From DASWIG01 sp965371445 (GTDB lineage: Bacteria > Acidobacteriota > Thermoanaerobaculia > Multivoradales > J023), in assembly GCA_965371445.1 (NCBI GenBank), contig CBDUYN010000243.1:1-12671 (forward strand): a stretch of 12,671 nt of DNA. The letters are read 5' to 3'. Shown piece by piece: positions 1 to 5,689 of this stretch. Under the pieces are notes generated by a model. It worked only from the letters and a program-made list of their open reading frames with translations, was not told the origin of the DNA and ran no database searches. Every line of letters begins with the position of its first letter. The stretch's first letter is position 1. A program made the translations under genes and the position numbers.

Positions 1-60
1 GCGGCCGGCGTCCCGGCGGCCGGCGTCCCGGCGGCCGGCGTCCCGGCGGCCGGCGCCCCG
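1..60. repeat. 15-bp tandem repeat, at least 4 copies, in the TPR gene
   Basis: The unit GCGGCCGGCGTCCCG occurs three times exactly (1-15, 16-30, 31-45) and once with T to C at position 11 (46-60). It may continue beyond the window edge. Being 5 codons long it stays in frame, giving TPAAG repeats on the minus strand. It differs at only two bases from the repeat in trmD at 3825-3884. Confidence 0.95.
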
Positions 61-2003
61 GCGGCGAAGATCTCGTCCTCCGCCGCGGCCGTGTCGGCCG
101 ACATCGTCGAGTCGTCGCCGAAGATGTCCTCTTCGGCCGCCTCCGGGGTGACGAGGATCGTCTCGTCGTCTCCTAGCTGTGCCGGCATGGCCGGCATGGT
201 GATCGTCTCCTCTCCGTGCGGGATCGCCTCCACGCCTTCCCCGTCGGTCTCGGCGACGACAGGCTCCAGCTCCGGCGGCTCGATCTCCGGTACCTCCGGC
301 TCCAGAGATTCCGGCTCCAGGGCTTCCGGCTGCGGCACGGCCGGCTCCGGCAGCTCCGCCATTTCGGGGCCGATCGCGAAGCCGCTCGAGGTCTCGTCGA
401 GGACCTCCAGGAGCTGGCTGATGCGGTCTTCCTTTGGCTCGGGCTCACGGGCCACGTGATCGTCGGCGAGCTCGAAGCCCGCTTTCGCGAATTTTTCCTG
501 CAGCTCCTGCCAGGGACCCAGGTCGCCTTCGGCCATCGCCACTTGAGCCGCCTTGTTGGCTCGCTCGATCGCGGTGTCGTGGCGTCCGGCCTCGAGGTCG
601 ATCTCCGCCATGAGGCACAGGGCGGCCCCCAGGTGCTCCGGGCGGCCGGCGAAAAGCTCTTGCAGGCGATCCTCGGCTTTTTCCCGCAACCCGTACTTGG
701 CGAAGACCTTGGCCTCGGCGAGGAGGTCCTCCTCGTGGCGCGGCTGCGCGGGGGGCTTTTCCTCCTGCAGCGCCTCTTCCTCCAGCGGGGCCTCGAGGAG
801 GATTTCCGAGGACTCCTCGAGCTCGATCTCGAACTCTTCCTCCCCCTCGACCGCCGTCGCCACCGGAGAGGCCTCCTCGAGGTCGGAGACGCTGTTGGTC
901 GACCAGTCGATCGAGACCTCGCTCTCGTCGTCCTCGGCCTGGAACGCCCGAACCGCCTCGTCGGCCGCGGCCTCGGTCATGGCAAAAGGCGAAACCTCGT
1001 CGTCGACCATGTCGGGAGGCGGAGCCACCTGGGTCGAGGGGATCTCCTCGTCGTCGAGGTCGAGGCTGAAGACGGTTTCTTCTACCTCCGTCTCGAAGTC
1101 CTCGACGTCCGCAAAAGGGCTCGGCTCCAGCGCCGCGGGTTCGGCCGCCGGCACGGGCTCGGGCGCCGGAAGCTCCAGGTCGATTTCCGGCGCCGCGAGC
1201 TCGGGCTCGGGCGCCGCGGGCTCGGGTTCCGGCTCAGGCGGCGGTGGCTCGGGTTCGAGCTCTACCTCCGGCTCGCCGAAGACCTCCTTGGCGATCGCCT
1301 CGGCATCCGGGTTGACCCGGGCGGCTTTTTCGAGCACTTTGGTGGCGGCCTCGATGTGCCCCTCCTCGTACAGGCCGCCGGCGACCTCGCGGACGAAGCC
1401 GAGATTGCTGGCGTAGGTGTCGAGCGCCGTCACGTAGACCTGGGTCGCCTCCTCGATCGAGCCGTTGACCAGGAAGAGGTTGGCCAGTTGCTGGTAGGCC
1501 TTGATCGCCTTGTCGTTGAGCTGGTGCTTCTGATAGAGCTGCGCGAGCTTCAGGTAGTAGGCCGGATTGTCGGGGTCCATCTCCGACATCCGGTGGTAGA
1601 TGTTGGCGGCCGAGGTGTAGTTGTCGCGCTTCTCGTAGTGGTCGGCCAGGACCTGGTACTGTCCCCGTGCCTCGTTCAGGAGGCCCTGGCGGTGGTAGAG
1701 CTCGGCCAGCCGCTCGTAGACGGTCAGCGACTGCGGCGCGAGCTTGATGATCTTCTTGTAGATCGCGATCGCCTTGACGAAAAACCCGTCGCGGGTGTAC
1801 TGCTCGGCGATCTGGGAAAAGAGCTTGACGGCCTCGTCGAACTTCTCGATCCGGGCATAGAGGTCGCCCACCCGGTTGAGCGTGTTGGCGTCGTTGGGGT
1901 TCTCGGCCAGGATCCGGCGGTACTCCTTGATCGCCGGCTCGATCTTGCCCCTCTGGACGAGCTTTTCGGCTTTCTTGACGACTTTTTCGCGCTTGACGGC
2001 CAT
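1..2003 (-). CDS. TPR-repeat protein with long Pro/Glu/Ala-rich acidic tail (3' end outside window)
   Basis: Open from an ATG at 2001-2003 with no stop for 667 codons, running off the left edge, so the C-terminus is missing. It opens MAVKREKVVKKAEKLVQRGK. Residues 1 to about 235 are helical TPR-like repeats (AIKEYRRILAENPNDANTLN, then YLKLAQLYQKHQLNDKAIKA). About 240-300 is a Pro/Glu/Ala linker, then acidic sequence, then a second helical TPR-like block at about 422-518 (LLAEAKVFAKYGLREKAEDR). The rest is acidic and ends in AAGTP pentapeptide repeats. No signal peptide or membrane segment is seen, so it is probably cytoplasmic. TPRs are protein-interaction scaffolds; the specific partner is unknown. 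The ATG directly follows the TAG of rnhB, so translation is probably coupled to rnhB. Similar TPR proteins beside rnhB in Acidobacteriota-like genomes are my recollection. The TPR call is solid; the cellular role is not known. Confidence 0.85.
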   Translation of the reverse strand, partial: MAVKREKVVKKAEKLVQRGKIEPAIKEYRRILAENPNDANTLNRVGDLYARIEKFDEAVKLFSQIAEQYTRDGFFVKAIAIYKKIIKLAPQSLTVYERLAELYHRQGLLNEARGQYQVLADHYEKRDNYTSAANIYHRMSEMDPDNPAYYLKLAQLYQKHQLNDKAIKAYQQLANLFLVNGSIEEATQVYVTALDTYASNLGFVREVAGGLYEEGHIEAATKVLEKAARVNPDAEAIAKEVFGEPEVELEPEPPPPEPEPEPAAPEPELAAPEIDLELPAPEPVPAAEPAALEPSPFADVEDFETEVEETVFSLDLDDEEIPSTQVAPPPDMVDDEVSPFAMTEAAADEAVRAFQAEDDESEVSIDWSTNSVSDLEEASPVATAVEGEEEFEIELEESSEILLEAPLEEEALQEEKPPAQPRHEEDLLAEAKVFAKYGLREKAEDRLQELFAGRPEHLGAALCLMAEIDLEAGRHDTAIERANKAAQVAMAEGDLGPWQELQEKFAKAGFELADDHVAREPEPKEDRISQLLEVLDETSSGFAIGPEMAELPEPAVPQPEALEPESLEPEVPEIEPPELEPVVAETDGEGVEAIPHGEETITMPAMPAQLGDDETILVTPEAAEEDIFGDDSTMSADTAAAEDEIFAAGAPAAGTPAAGTPAAGTPA

Positions 2004-2669
2004 CTAGCGTCCTCCCAGGCTCGCATGACGTTGGGGGAGAACGCTGCGAAAGGTCAGCCGATGGGCCGGCGAGGGACCGTACTCGCGGAGCGCCGCGCGG
2101 TGCTGGGCGGCGCCGTAGCCCTTGTTCGACTTCCAGGCGTAGCACGGATAGCGGCGGTCGAGCTCGACCATGACCCGGTCGCGCTCGACCTTGGCGAGGA
2201 TCGAGGCGCAGGCGATCGCATAGCTCAACTGGTCGCCGCGGATGACCGGCAAGCAGGGGTAGGCGAGGCCCTGCAGGCGCACGGCGTCGACGAGCGCGAG
2301 CTCCGGGGCCGGCTCGAGCGCCAGGAGCGCCCGGCGCATGGCAAGCCGGGTCGCCTCGAGGATGTTCATGCGGTCGATTTCCTGGGGAGAGACGAAGACG
2401 ACGGCGTGGGCTGGATGAGCGTCCCGGACACGCACGGCGAGCCGCTCCCGCTCCCGGGCGCCGAGGCTCTTGGAGTCGTCGACCCCCGGCACCGCGTGAT
2501 CCCCGTCGACCAGCACCGCCGCGGCGGCCACCGGGCCGGCCAGGGCACCGCGGCCCGCCTCGTCGACGCCGGCGAGCCGCAGGTAGCCACAGCCGAAGAG
2601 GAGCTCCTCAAGCCCCCGCATCAGCTGGAGGCGGTAGGCCTCGGCCAGCAACTGAGCTATGGTCGTCAA
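2004..2669 (-). CDS. rnhB: Ribonuclease HII
   Basis: Endonuclease that cleaves the RNA strand of RNA/DNA hybrids and nicks at ribonucleotides embedded in DNA; cytoplasmic. The 221 residues are close to the usual 200-220. The family signature AGVDEAGRGALAGPV is at 33-47 with catalytic D36 and E37. DDSKSL is at 64-69, the third acidic residue is D128 (LALVDAV) and the fourth D146 (RGDQLSYAIACASILAKVER). The C-terminal block WKSNKGYG, then YGPSPAHRLTF is also typical. The start is TTG at 2667-2669, chosen because GGGAG lies 5 bases upstream; an ATG at residue 17 would still keep the whole catalytic domain. The stop TAG at 2004-2006 abuts the ATG of the TPR gene. A gap of 131 bases separates it from rplS upstream. 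Confidence 0.95.
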   Translation of the reverse strand: MTTIAQLLAEAYRLQLMRGLEELLFGCGYLRLAGVDEAGRGALAGPVAAAAVLVDGDHAVPGVDDSKSLGARERERLAVRVRDAHPAHAVVFVSPQEIDRMNILEATRLAMRRALLALEPAPELALVDAVRLQGLAYPCLPVIRGDQLSYAIACASILAKVERDRVMVELDRRYPCYAWKSNKGYGAAQHRAALREYGPSPAHRLTFRSVLPQRHASLGGR

Positions 2670-2745
2670 ACAAACTCCCGTCGCCCGTCGAGCCTGGCCG
2701 CGATCCCTCCCGGCTTCGTCTTAGGCCCCCTGCCGGCTAGGTCTC

Positions 2746-2762
2746 CGGCGGTACCACCGCCG
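2746..2762. other. Hairpin between rplS and rnhB
   Basis: Perfect inverted repeat CGGCGGT / ACCGCCG around a 3-base ACC loop, in the 131-base gap after rplS. No T-run follows it on the minus strand, so it is not a classical intrinsic terminator. It could act in RNA processing or attenuation between rplS and rnhB. Nothing else was recognised in this gap. Confidence 0.4.
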
Positions 2763-2800
2763 ATGGGGGACCGCCATCCCCGGGGGGGGACGTCACGGCG

Positions 2801-3148
2801 TCAAACCCGACGGCGTTCTTCGATTCGTGCCGCCTTGCCACGCAGGGCGCGCAGGTAGTAGAGCTTGGCTCGACGAACCTTCCCCAGCCGGACGACCTCG
2901 ATCTTGCTGATCACAGGCGAATGCAGGGGAAATACGCGCTCTACGCCGATCCCGCCGGAGATCTTGCGCACCATGAAGGTCTCTCGGGTCCCGCCGCCGC
3001 GGCGACTGATGACGACGCCCTGAAAGACCTGAATTCGTTCCTTCGCACCCTCCACGACCCGGACATGCACCCGAACCGTGTCGCCGGCACGGAACTCCGG
3101 CACCTCGTCTTTGAGATAGGGCCGCTCCACTTGTAGTAACTGACTCAT
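2801..3148 (-). CDS. rplS: 50S ribosomal protein L19
   Basis: Large-subunit ribosomal protein located near the 30S/50S interface. The 115 residues equal the length of E. coli L19. Conserved blocks in order are FRAGDTVRVHVRVVEGAKER (19-38), VFQGVVISRRGGGTRETFMV, RKISGGIGVERVFPLHSP and the basic tail VRRAKLYYLRALRGKAARIE. The start is ATG at 3146-3148, with GAGGAC about 8 bases upstream. It lies 115 bases after trmD, in the conserved rpsP-rimM-trmD-rplS order. A strong hairpin in that gap (3192-3217) would be in its leader. Confidence 0.97.
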   Translation of the reverse strand: MSQLLQVERPYLKDEVPEFRAGDTVRVHVRVVEGAKERIQVFQGVVISRRGGGTRETFMVRKISGGIGVERVFPLHSPVISKIEVVRLGKVRRAKLYYLRALRGKAARIEERRRV

Positions 3149-3191
3149 CGTCGTTTGTCCTCGTCACCGGCCAGGCCGGCGTATCTCACCC

Positions 3192-3217
3192 GGGTGTCCG
3201 CGCGGAGCGCGGCACCC
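3192..3217. promoter_or_regulatory. Strong hairpin in the trmD-rplS gap, possible rplS leader structure
   Basis: GGGTG-T-CCGCGC, loop GGA, GCGCGG-CACCC: an 11-bp stem with one bulged T at 3197. It ends 44 bases before the rplS start on the minus strand. No T-run follows on either strand, so an intrinsic terminator is unlikely. Leaders ahead of L19 genes are known in some bacterial groups, but this structure was not matched to a described class. Confidence 0.45.
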
Positions 3218-3263
3218 TGAAGTCTCCGGTTCGGTGCGCCCAGGGGGGGCGAACACCCTATTA

Positions 3264-4139
3264 TCAAGAAGTGCTCCTGGCGTTGCAAGCCCGCCGTGGG
3301 GAGGGCGAAGCCGATGCCGGCGGCAAAGCGGCGCCGGTCTCCTCGGCGAGCTCCGCGACGGTGCGGCGTTGCTCCTCGTCGAGCTCGGCCCGGGCCAGCA
3401 GATCTGGCCGCTTGAGGAGCGTCGCCTTGAGCGACTGCCGCCGCCGCCAGGCGGCGATTCGGGCGTGATTACCCGACAACAGCACCTCGGGCACACCCAG
3501 CCCCTCGACGAGGCGTGGCCGAGTATAGTGCGGATGGTCGAGGAGCTCACGCCGGAAGCTGTCGTTTTCGACCGAATCCGCCAATCCCACCACTCCGGGG
3601 ACCTGGCGCGACATCGCCTCGATCAGCACCATCGCCGCCAGCTCCCCTCCCGAGATCACGTAGTCGCCGATCGAGACCTCCTCGTCGACGACGCTCAGGG
3701 CGACACGCTCGTCGAGACCTTCGTAGCGGCCGCACAGCAGGATCAGGTCGCCCCGCGCGGCCAGCTCGCGGACCTTGGGCTCGCCAAGCCGCTCGCCCTG
3801 GGGCGAGAGCAGGACGCGCCACGCCCGGCGATCCGGCGGCCGGCGATCCGGCGGCCGGCGATCCGGCGGCCGGCGATCCGGCGGGTCGGATCCTCCCTCC
3901 TCCGCGTCCGAGGCCTCCAGCTCGCGCACCGCCTTGATCCACGGCGGTGCCGTCATCACCATGCCGCCGCCACCGCCGTAGGGCTCGTCGTCGACACTGC
4001 GATGGGGGTCCTCGGTGAATTGGCGTAGGTCCAAGGCTTCCACCTCGAGGAGACCCTCGGCCCGCGCCCGGCCGACGAGGCTCGCCTCCAGGAACGGCCC
4101 AAAGAGCTCCGGGAAGATCGTCAGGATTCGGACGCGCAT
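3264..4139 (-). CDS. trmD: tRNA (guanine-37-N1)-methyltransferase
   Basis: SPOUT-fold enzyme that uses S-adenosylmethionine to methylate N1 of G37 in tRNAs, preventing +1 frameshifting; works as a dimer in the cytoplasm. Conserved blocks include RILTIFPELF (4-13), SVDDEPYGGGGGMVM, LLSPQGERL (110-118), CGRYEGLDERV (136-146) and SIGDYVISGGELAAM (156-170), the last forming the knotted SAM site. D193 in ENDSF matches the catalytic Asp169 of E. coli TrmD, and LLSGNHARIAAWRRRQSL is intact. The length of 291 aa exceeds the usual 240-260. Part of the excess is four exact PPDRR repeats at 86-105, in the variable segment just before LLSPQG; the rest is a Ser/Pro/Arg tail. The start is ATG at 4137-4139, overlapping rimM by 19 bases with a weak ribosome site, which suggests coupling. 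The TGA is followed in frame by TAA and TAG. Confidence 0.95.
   Translation of the reverse strand: MRVRILTIFPELFGPFLEASLVGRARAEGLLEVEALDLRQFTEDPHRSVDDEPYGGGGGMVMTAPPWIKAVRELEASDAEEGGSDPPDRRPPDRRPPDRRPPDRRAWRVLLSPQGERLGEPKVRELAARGDLILLCGRYEGLDERVALSVVDEEVSIGDYVISGGELAAMVLIEAMSRQVPGVVGLADSVENDSFRRELLDHPHYTRPRLVEGLGVPEVLLSGNHARIAAWRRRQSLKATLLKRPDLLARAELDEEQRRTVAELAEETGAALPPASASPSPRRACNARSTS
3825..3884. repeat. 15-bp tandem repeat, 4 perfect copies, inside trmD
   Basis: CCGGCGATCCGGCGG repeated four times without mismatch. It encodes PPDRR four times on the minus strand (TrmD residues 86-105). In rotated register it is GCGGCCGGCGATCCG, identical at 13 of 15 positions to the repeat at 1-60 but read in a different codon phase. 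Perfect copies imply recent expansion. Confidence 0.95.
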
Positions 4140-4708
4140 ATCTCGACGAGCCCCGGCGGCAACGACACCTCGATACGCCGGGCCGCGACGTCCAGGCGCT
4201 TGAGGAAGGCCTCGACGAACGGCACCAGGACCTCGCGCGAGCCGCGGCGCAGCCGCAGCAGGTGACCGCCGCCATCTTCGACCACTTCGACCACCCGCCC
4301 CAGCTCTTCGCCTTCCGCGGTGACACAGCGGCAGCCGACGAGCTCGTAGTGGTAGTAGAGGCCCGGGGGCGCCGGCGGCACGTCGCGGACGTCGACCTCG
4401 AGGCGCGCGCCGCGCAGCTCCTCGGCCTGGTCGCGCGTCTCATACCCTTCCAAGACCAGAAGCCCACCGCCGCGAACGCCGCGAAAGGCCTCGACCCGTA
4501 CCCGGCGCGGCGGCGCGTGCGGCAACGCCAGCAGGAGGTCGCTGCCCGGCTCGAAGCGCTTCGGGTTGTCGCTCTGGATCTCGATCTTGAGCTCGCCGCG
4601 CACACCGTGCGGACGAACCACCACGCCCACGACGACCGTGTCGGCCGCGCGGGCCTCGCTCTCAAGAGCTTCTGATGTCGAGCCCATAGCGGTGGCCGTC
4701 CTGCTCAC
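4121..4708 (-). CDS. rimM: Ribosome maturation factor RimM (16S rRNA processing)
   Basis: Assembly factor that binds S19 and helps mature the 30S head. The 195 residues are slightly longer than the usual 165-180 because of a 22-residue N-terminal extension. The N-terminal RimM barrel begins at VVVGVVVRPHGVRGELKIEI (25-44). The C-terminal PRC-barrel follows: GLYYHYELVGCRCV, GEELGRVVEVVEDGGGHLLR, EVLVPFVEAFLKRLD and SLPPGLVEI near the end. The chosen start is GTG at 4706-4708, because GGAGG sits 7 bases upstream; the ATG at 4685-4687 (residue 8) has only a weak site. With the GTG start it overlaps khpA by 47 bases, and its TGA lies inside the start of trmD. Confidence 0.93.
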   Translation of the reverse strand: MSRTATAMGSTSEALESEARAADTVVVGVVVRPHGVRGELKIEIQSDNPKRFEPGSDLLLALPHAPPRRVRVEAFRGVRGGGLLVLEGYETRDQAEELRGARLEVDVRDVPPAPPGLYYHYELVGCRCVTAEGEELGRVVEVVEDGGGHLLRLRRGSREVLVPFVEAFLKRLDVAARRIEVSLPPGLVEICASES

Positions 4709-4922
4709 CGCGGACCTCCAGCAGCGTCCGAAGCGCTCGCGCCGTCCGGCCTTGCCGGCCGATCACCTTGCCCAGGTCCGAGCTGGCGACGCGAACCTCA
4801 AAAGAGGTGCCGCCGCGGTTGCGATCCTCGGAAACCATCACCTGATCGGGCTCGTCGACGAGCAACGAGATCAGGCGCTGGAGCTCCCGGCGCGGCGATC
4901 TGGCAGGAGACGAGCTTCTCAA
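4662..4922 (-). CDS. khpA: KH-domain RNA-binding protein, KhpA-like
   Basis: Small single-KH-domain protein of 86 residues; KhpA proteins are usually 75-85. The RNA-binding loop is in SDLGKVIGRQGRTARALRTL, with the GxxG motif GRQG at 55-58. The preceding helix and strand (LISLLVDEPDQVMVSEDRN, then SFEVRVAS) fit the family. In other bacteria KhpA pairs with KhpB/Jag and binds many transcripts; that role is carried over by homology. The start is TTG at 4920-4922, overlapping the TGA of rpsP as TTGA, with GGAGG 10 bases upstream. The conserved position between rpsP and rimM supports the call. The first 11 residues are not conserved, so the true start could be slightly internal. Confidence 0.88.
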   Translation of the reverse strand: MRSSSPARSPRRELQRLISLLVDEPDQVMVSEDRNRGGTSFEVRVASSDLGKVIGRQGRTARALRTLLEVRGEQDGHRYGLDIRSS

Positions 4923-5461
4923 CTGGAAGTCGCCTCCGAAGTTTCCTCCACCGCGTCCGCCGTCTCGGCGGCCGGCGAACCGGCGTCCGCAGGCGCAGCT
5001 TCTTCCTCGGCAGCCGTCTCTTCCGCAGCCTTCTCCTCGCCAGCGGTCTCTGCCGCCTTCTCCTCGGCGGCCGTCTCTTCCGCAGCCTTCTCCTCGACGA
5101 CGGTCTCTGCCGCAGCCTTCTCCTCGGCGGCGGTCTCTGCCGCAGCCTTCTCCTCGGCGACGGTCTCTGCCACCGCAGCCCCCTCTTCGGCAGCGGTCTC
5201 TGCCACCGCAGCCTCCGCGGAGGCGCCGGAGCGCGCCTGGCGGGCCAACTTGCGAACGGCGTCCGAGGGCTGGGCGCCGAGGCCTACCCAGTGCTCGAGA
5301 CGCTCGAGGTCGATCTTGATCACCGACGGATCCTTGCGCGGATCATAGAAGCCGATCTCTTCGAGCGCCGACGCCGTCGGCGTCAGGCGGGAGTCGGAGA
5401 CCACCACGCGGTAGACCGGCTTATGTCGGCTGCCCATCCGGCGAAGCCGAATCTTCACCAT
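4919..5461 (-). CDS. rpsP: 30S ribosomal protein S16 with long Ala/Glu-rich C-terminal tail
   Basis: Small-subunit assembly protein. Residues 1 to about 79 form the normal S16 domain: MVKIRLRRMGSRHKPVYRVV, SDSRLTPTASALEEIGFYDP, then DLERLEHWVGLGAQPSDAVR. Typical S16 is 80-90 aa; this one has 180. Residues 80-180 are low complexity, made of imperfect AAEEKAAAET decapeptides, strongly acidic and without hydrophobic segments, so probably disordered or helical on the ribosome surface. The start is ATG at 5459-5461 with GGAGG 9 bases upstream. Reading the same frame up to 5602 would add unconserved sequence and is rejected. Its TGA overlaps the khpA start. It follows ffh after 228 bases that carry palindromic hairpins. 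Extended acidic S16 tails are known in some phyla; the function here is unknown. Confidence 0.95.
   Translation of the reverse strand: MVKIRLRRMGSRHKPVYRVVVSDSRLTPTASALEEIGFYDPRKDPSVIKIDLERLEHWVGLGAQPSDAVRKLARQARSGASAEAAVAETAAEEGAAVAETVAEEKAAAETAAEEKAAAETVVEEKAAEETAAEEKAAETAGEEKAAEETAAEEEAAPADAGSPAAETADAVEETSEATSS
4968..4982. repeat. Single copy resembling the 15-bp repeat, in the rpsP tail
   Basis: GCGGCCGGCGAACCG differs from each of the two tandem-repeat units (1-60 and 3825-3884) at two positions. It encodes part of GSPAAE in the S16 tail. A single copy in GC-rich DNA could be chance. Confidence 0.35.
5000..5215. repeat. Imperfect 30-bp repeats encoding the S16 tail
   Basis: Recurring blocks such as GCAGCCTTCTCCTCGGCG and ACGGTCTCTGCC alternate with about 30-bp periodicity. 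On the minus strand they encode the AAEEKAAAET-type decapeptides. The copies have diverged, unlike the exact repeats in trmD, so the array is older or more constrained. Boundaries are approximate. Confidence 0.75.
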
Positions 5462-5590
5462 CTCTCGTTTCCTCCAGATGTCTGTCTGAATTGCTGTGAC
5501 GGCGTAGGAGCGTACGGAAAAGAACCCCGGCGCCGCTCCGAGGGCCGTGCGAAGGCGGCAGAGCTTAGCAGGAAGTGGCAAGATCGCCAA

Positions 5591-5654
5591 GGGCGAATAC
5601 AAGATTCGCCCCTACGGCGGGCGGATTGGGTAGGGGCGATCCTTGTGATCGCCC
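5591..5654. repeat. Inverted pair of palindromic hairpin elements (REP/BIME-like) between ffh and rpsP
   Basis: The left element (5591-5615) has stem GGGCGAAT / ATTCGCCC around loop ACAAG and ends CCTAC. The right element (5630-5654) starts GTAGG and has stem GGGCGATC / GATCGCCC around loop CTTGT. Each is the near reverse complement of the other. They differ only inside the stems, where both arms change together and pairing is kept. A 14-base spacer separates them. This resembles dispersed REP-type elements of many environmental genomes, recalled from memory and not searched. Confidence 0.8.
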
Positions 5655-5672
5655 ACCTCCCCACACCCATTC

Positions 5673-5689
5673 GGGCCTCCCAGAGGCCC
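5673..5689 (-). terminator. Hairpin immediately after the ffh stop codon
   Basis: Perfect 7-bp stem GGGCCTC / GAGGCCC with a 3-base loop, directly adjoining the ffh TGA at 5690-5692. On the minus strand no T-run follows, so if it ends transcription it would be weak or need other factors. It could equally protect the ffh mRNA 3' end while allowing read-through into rpsP. Confidence 0.4.

Noticed and set aside
1..60. CRISPR-like array
   Set aside because: The units are 15 bp and directly adjacent with no spacers, and they lie in frame inside a gene.
216..2858. 880-codon open frame on the plus strand
   Set aside because: It is antisense to the TPR gene and rnhB. Its translation is rich in Arg/Leu/Gly/Asp with no family motifs. 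Long antisense open frames are expected where third codon positions are nearly all G or C.
5462..5602. N-terminal extension of S16 in the same open frame
   Set aside because: S16 begins at MVKIRLRR with a good GGAGG site. The extra 47 residues have no similarity to S16 and include intergenic sequence.
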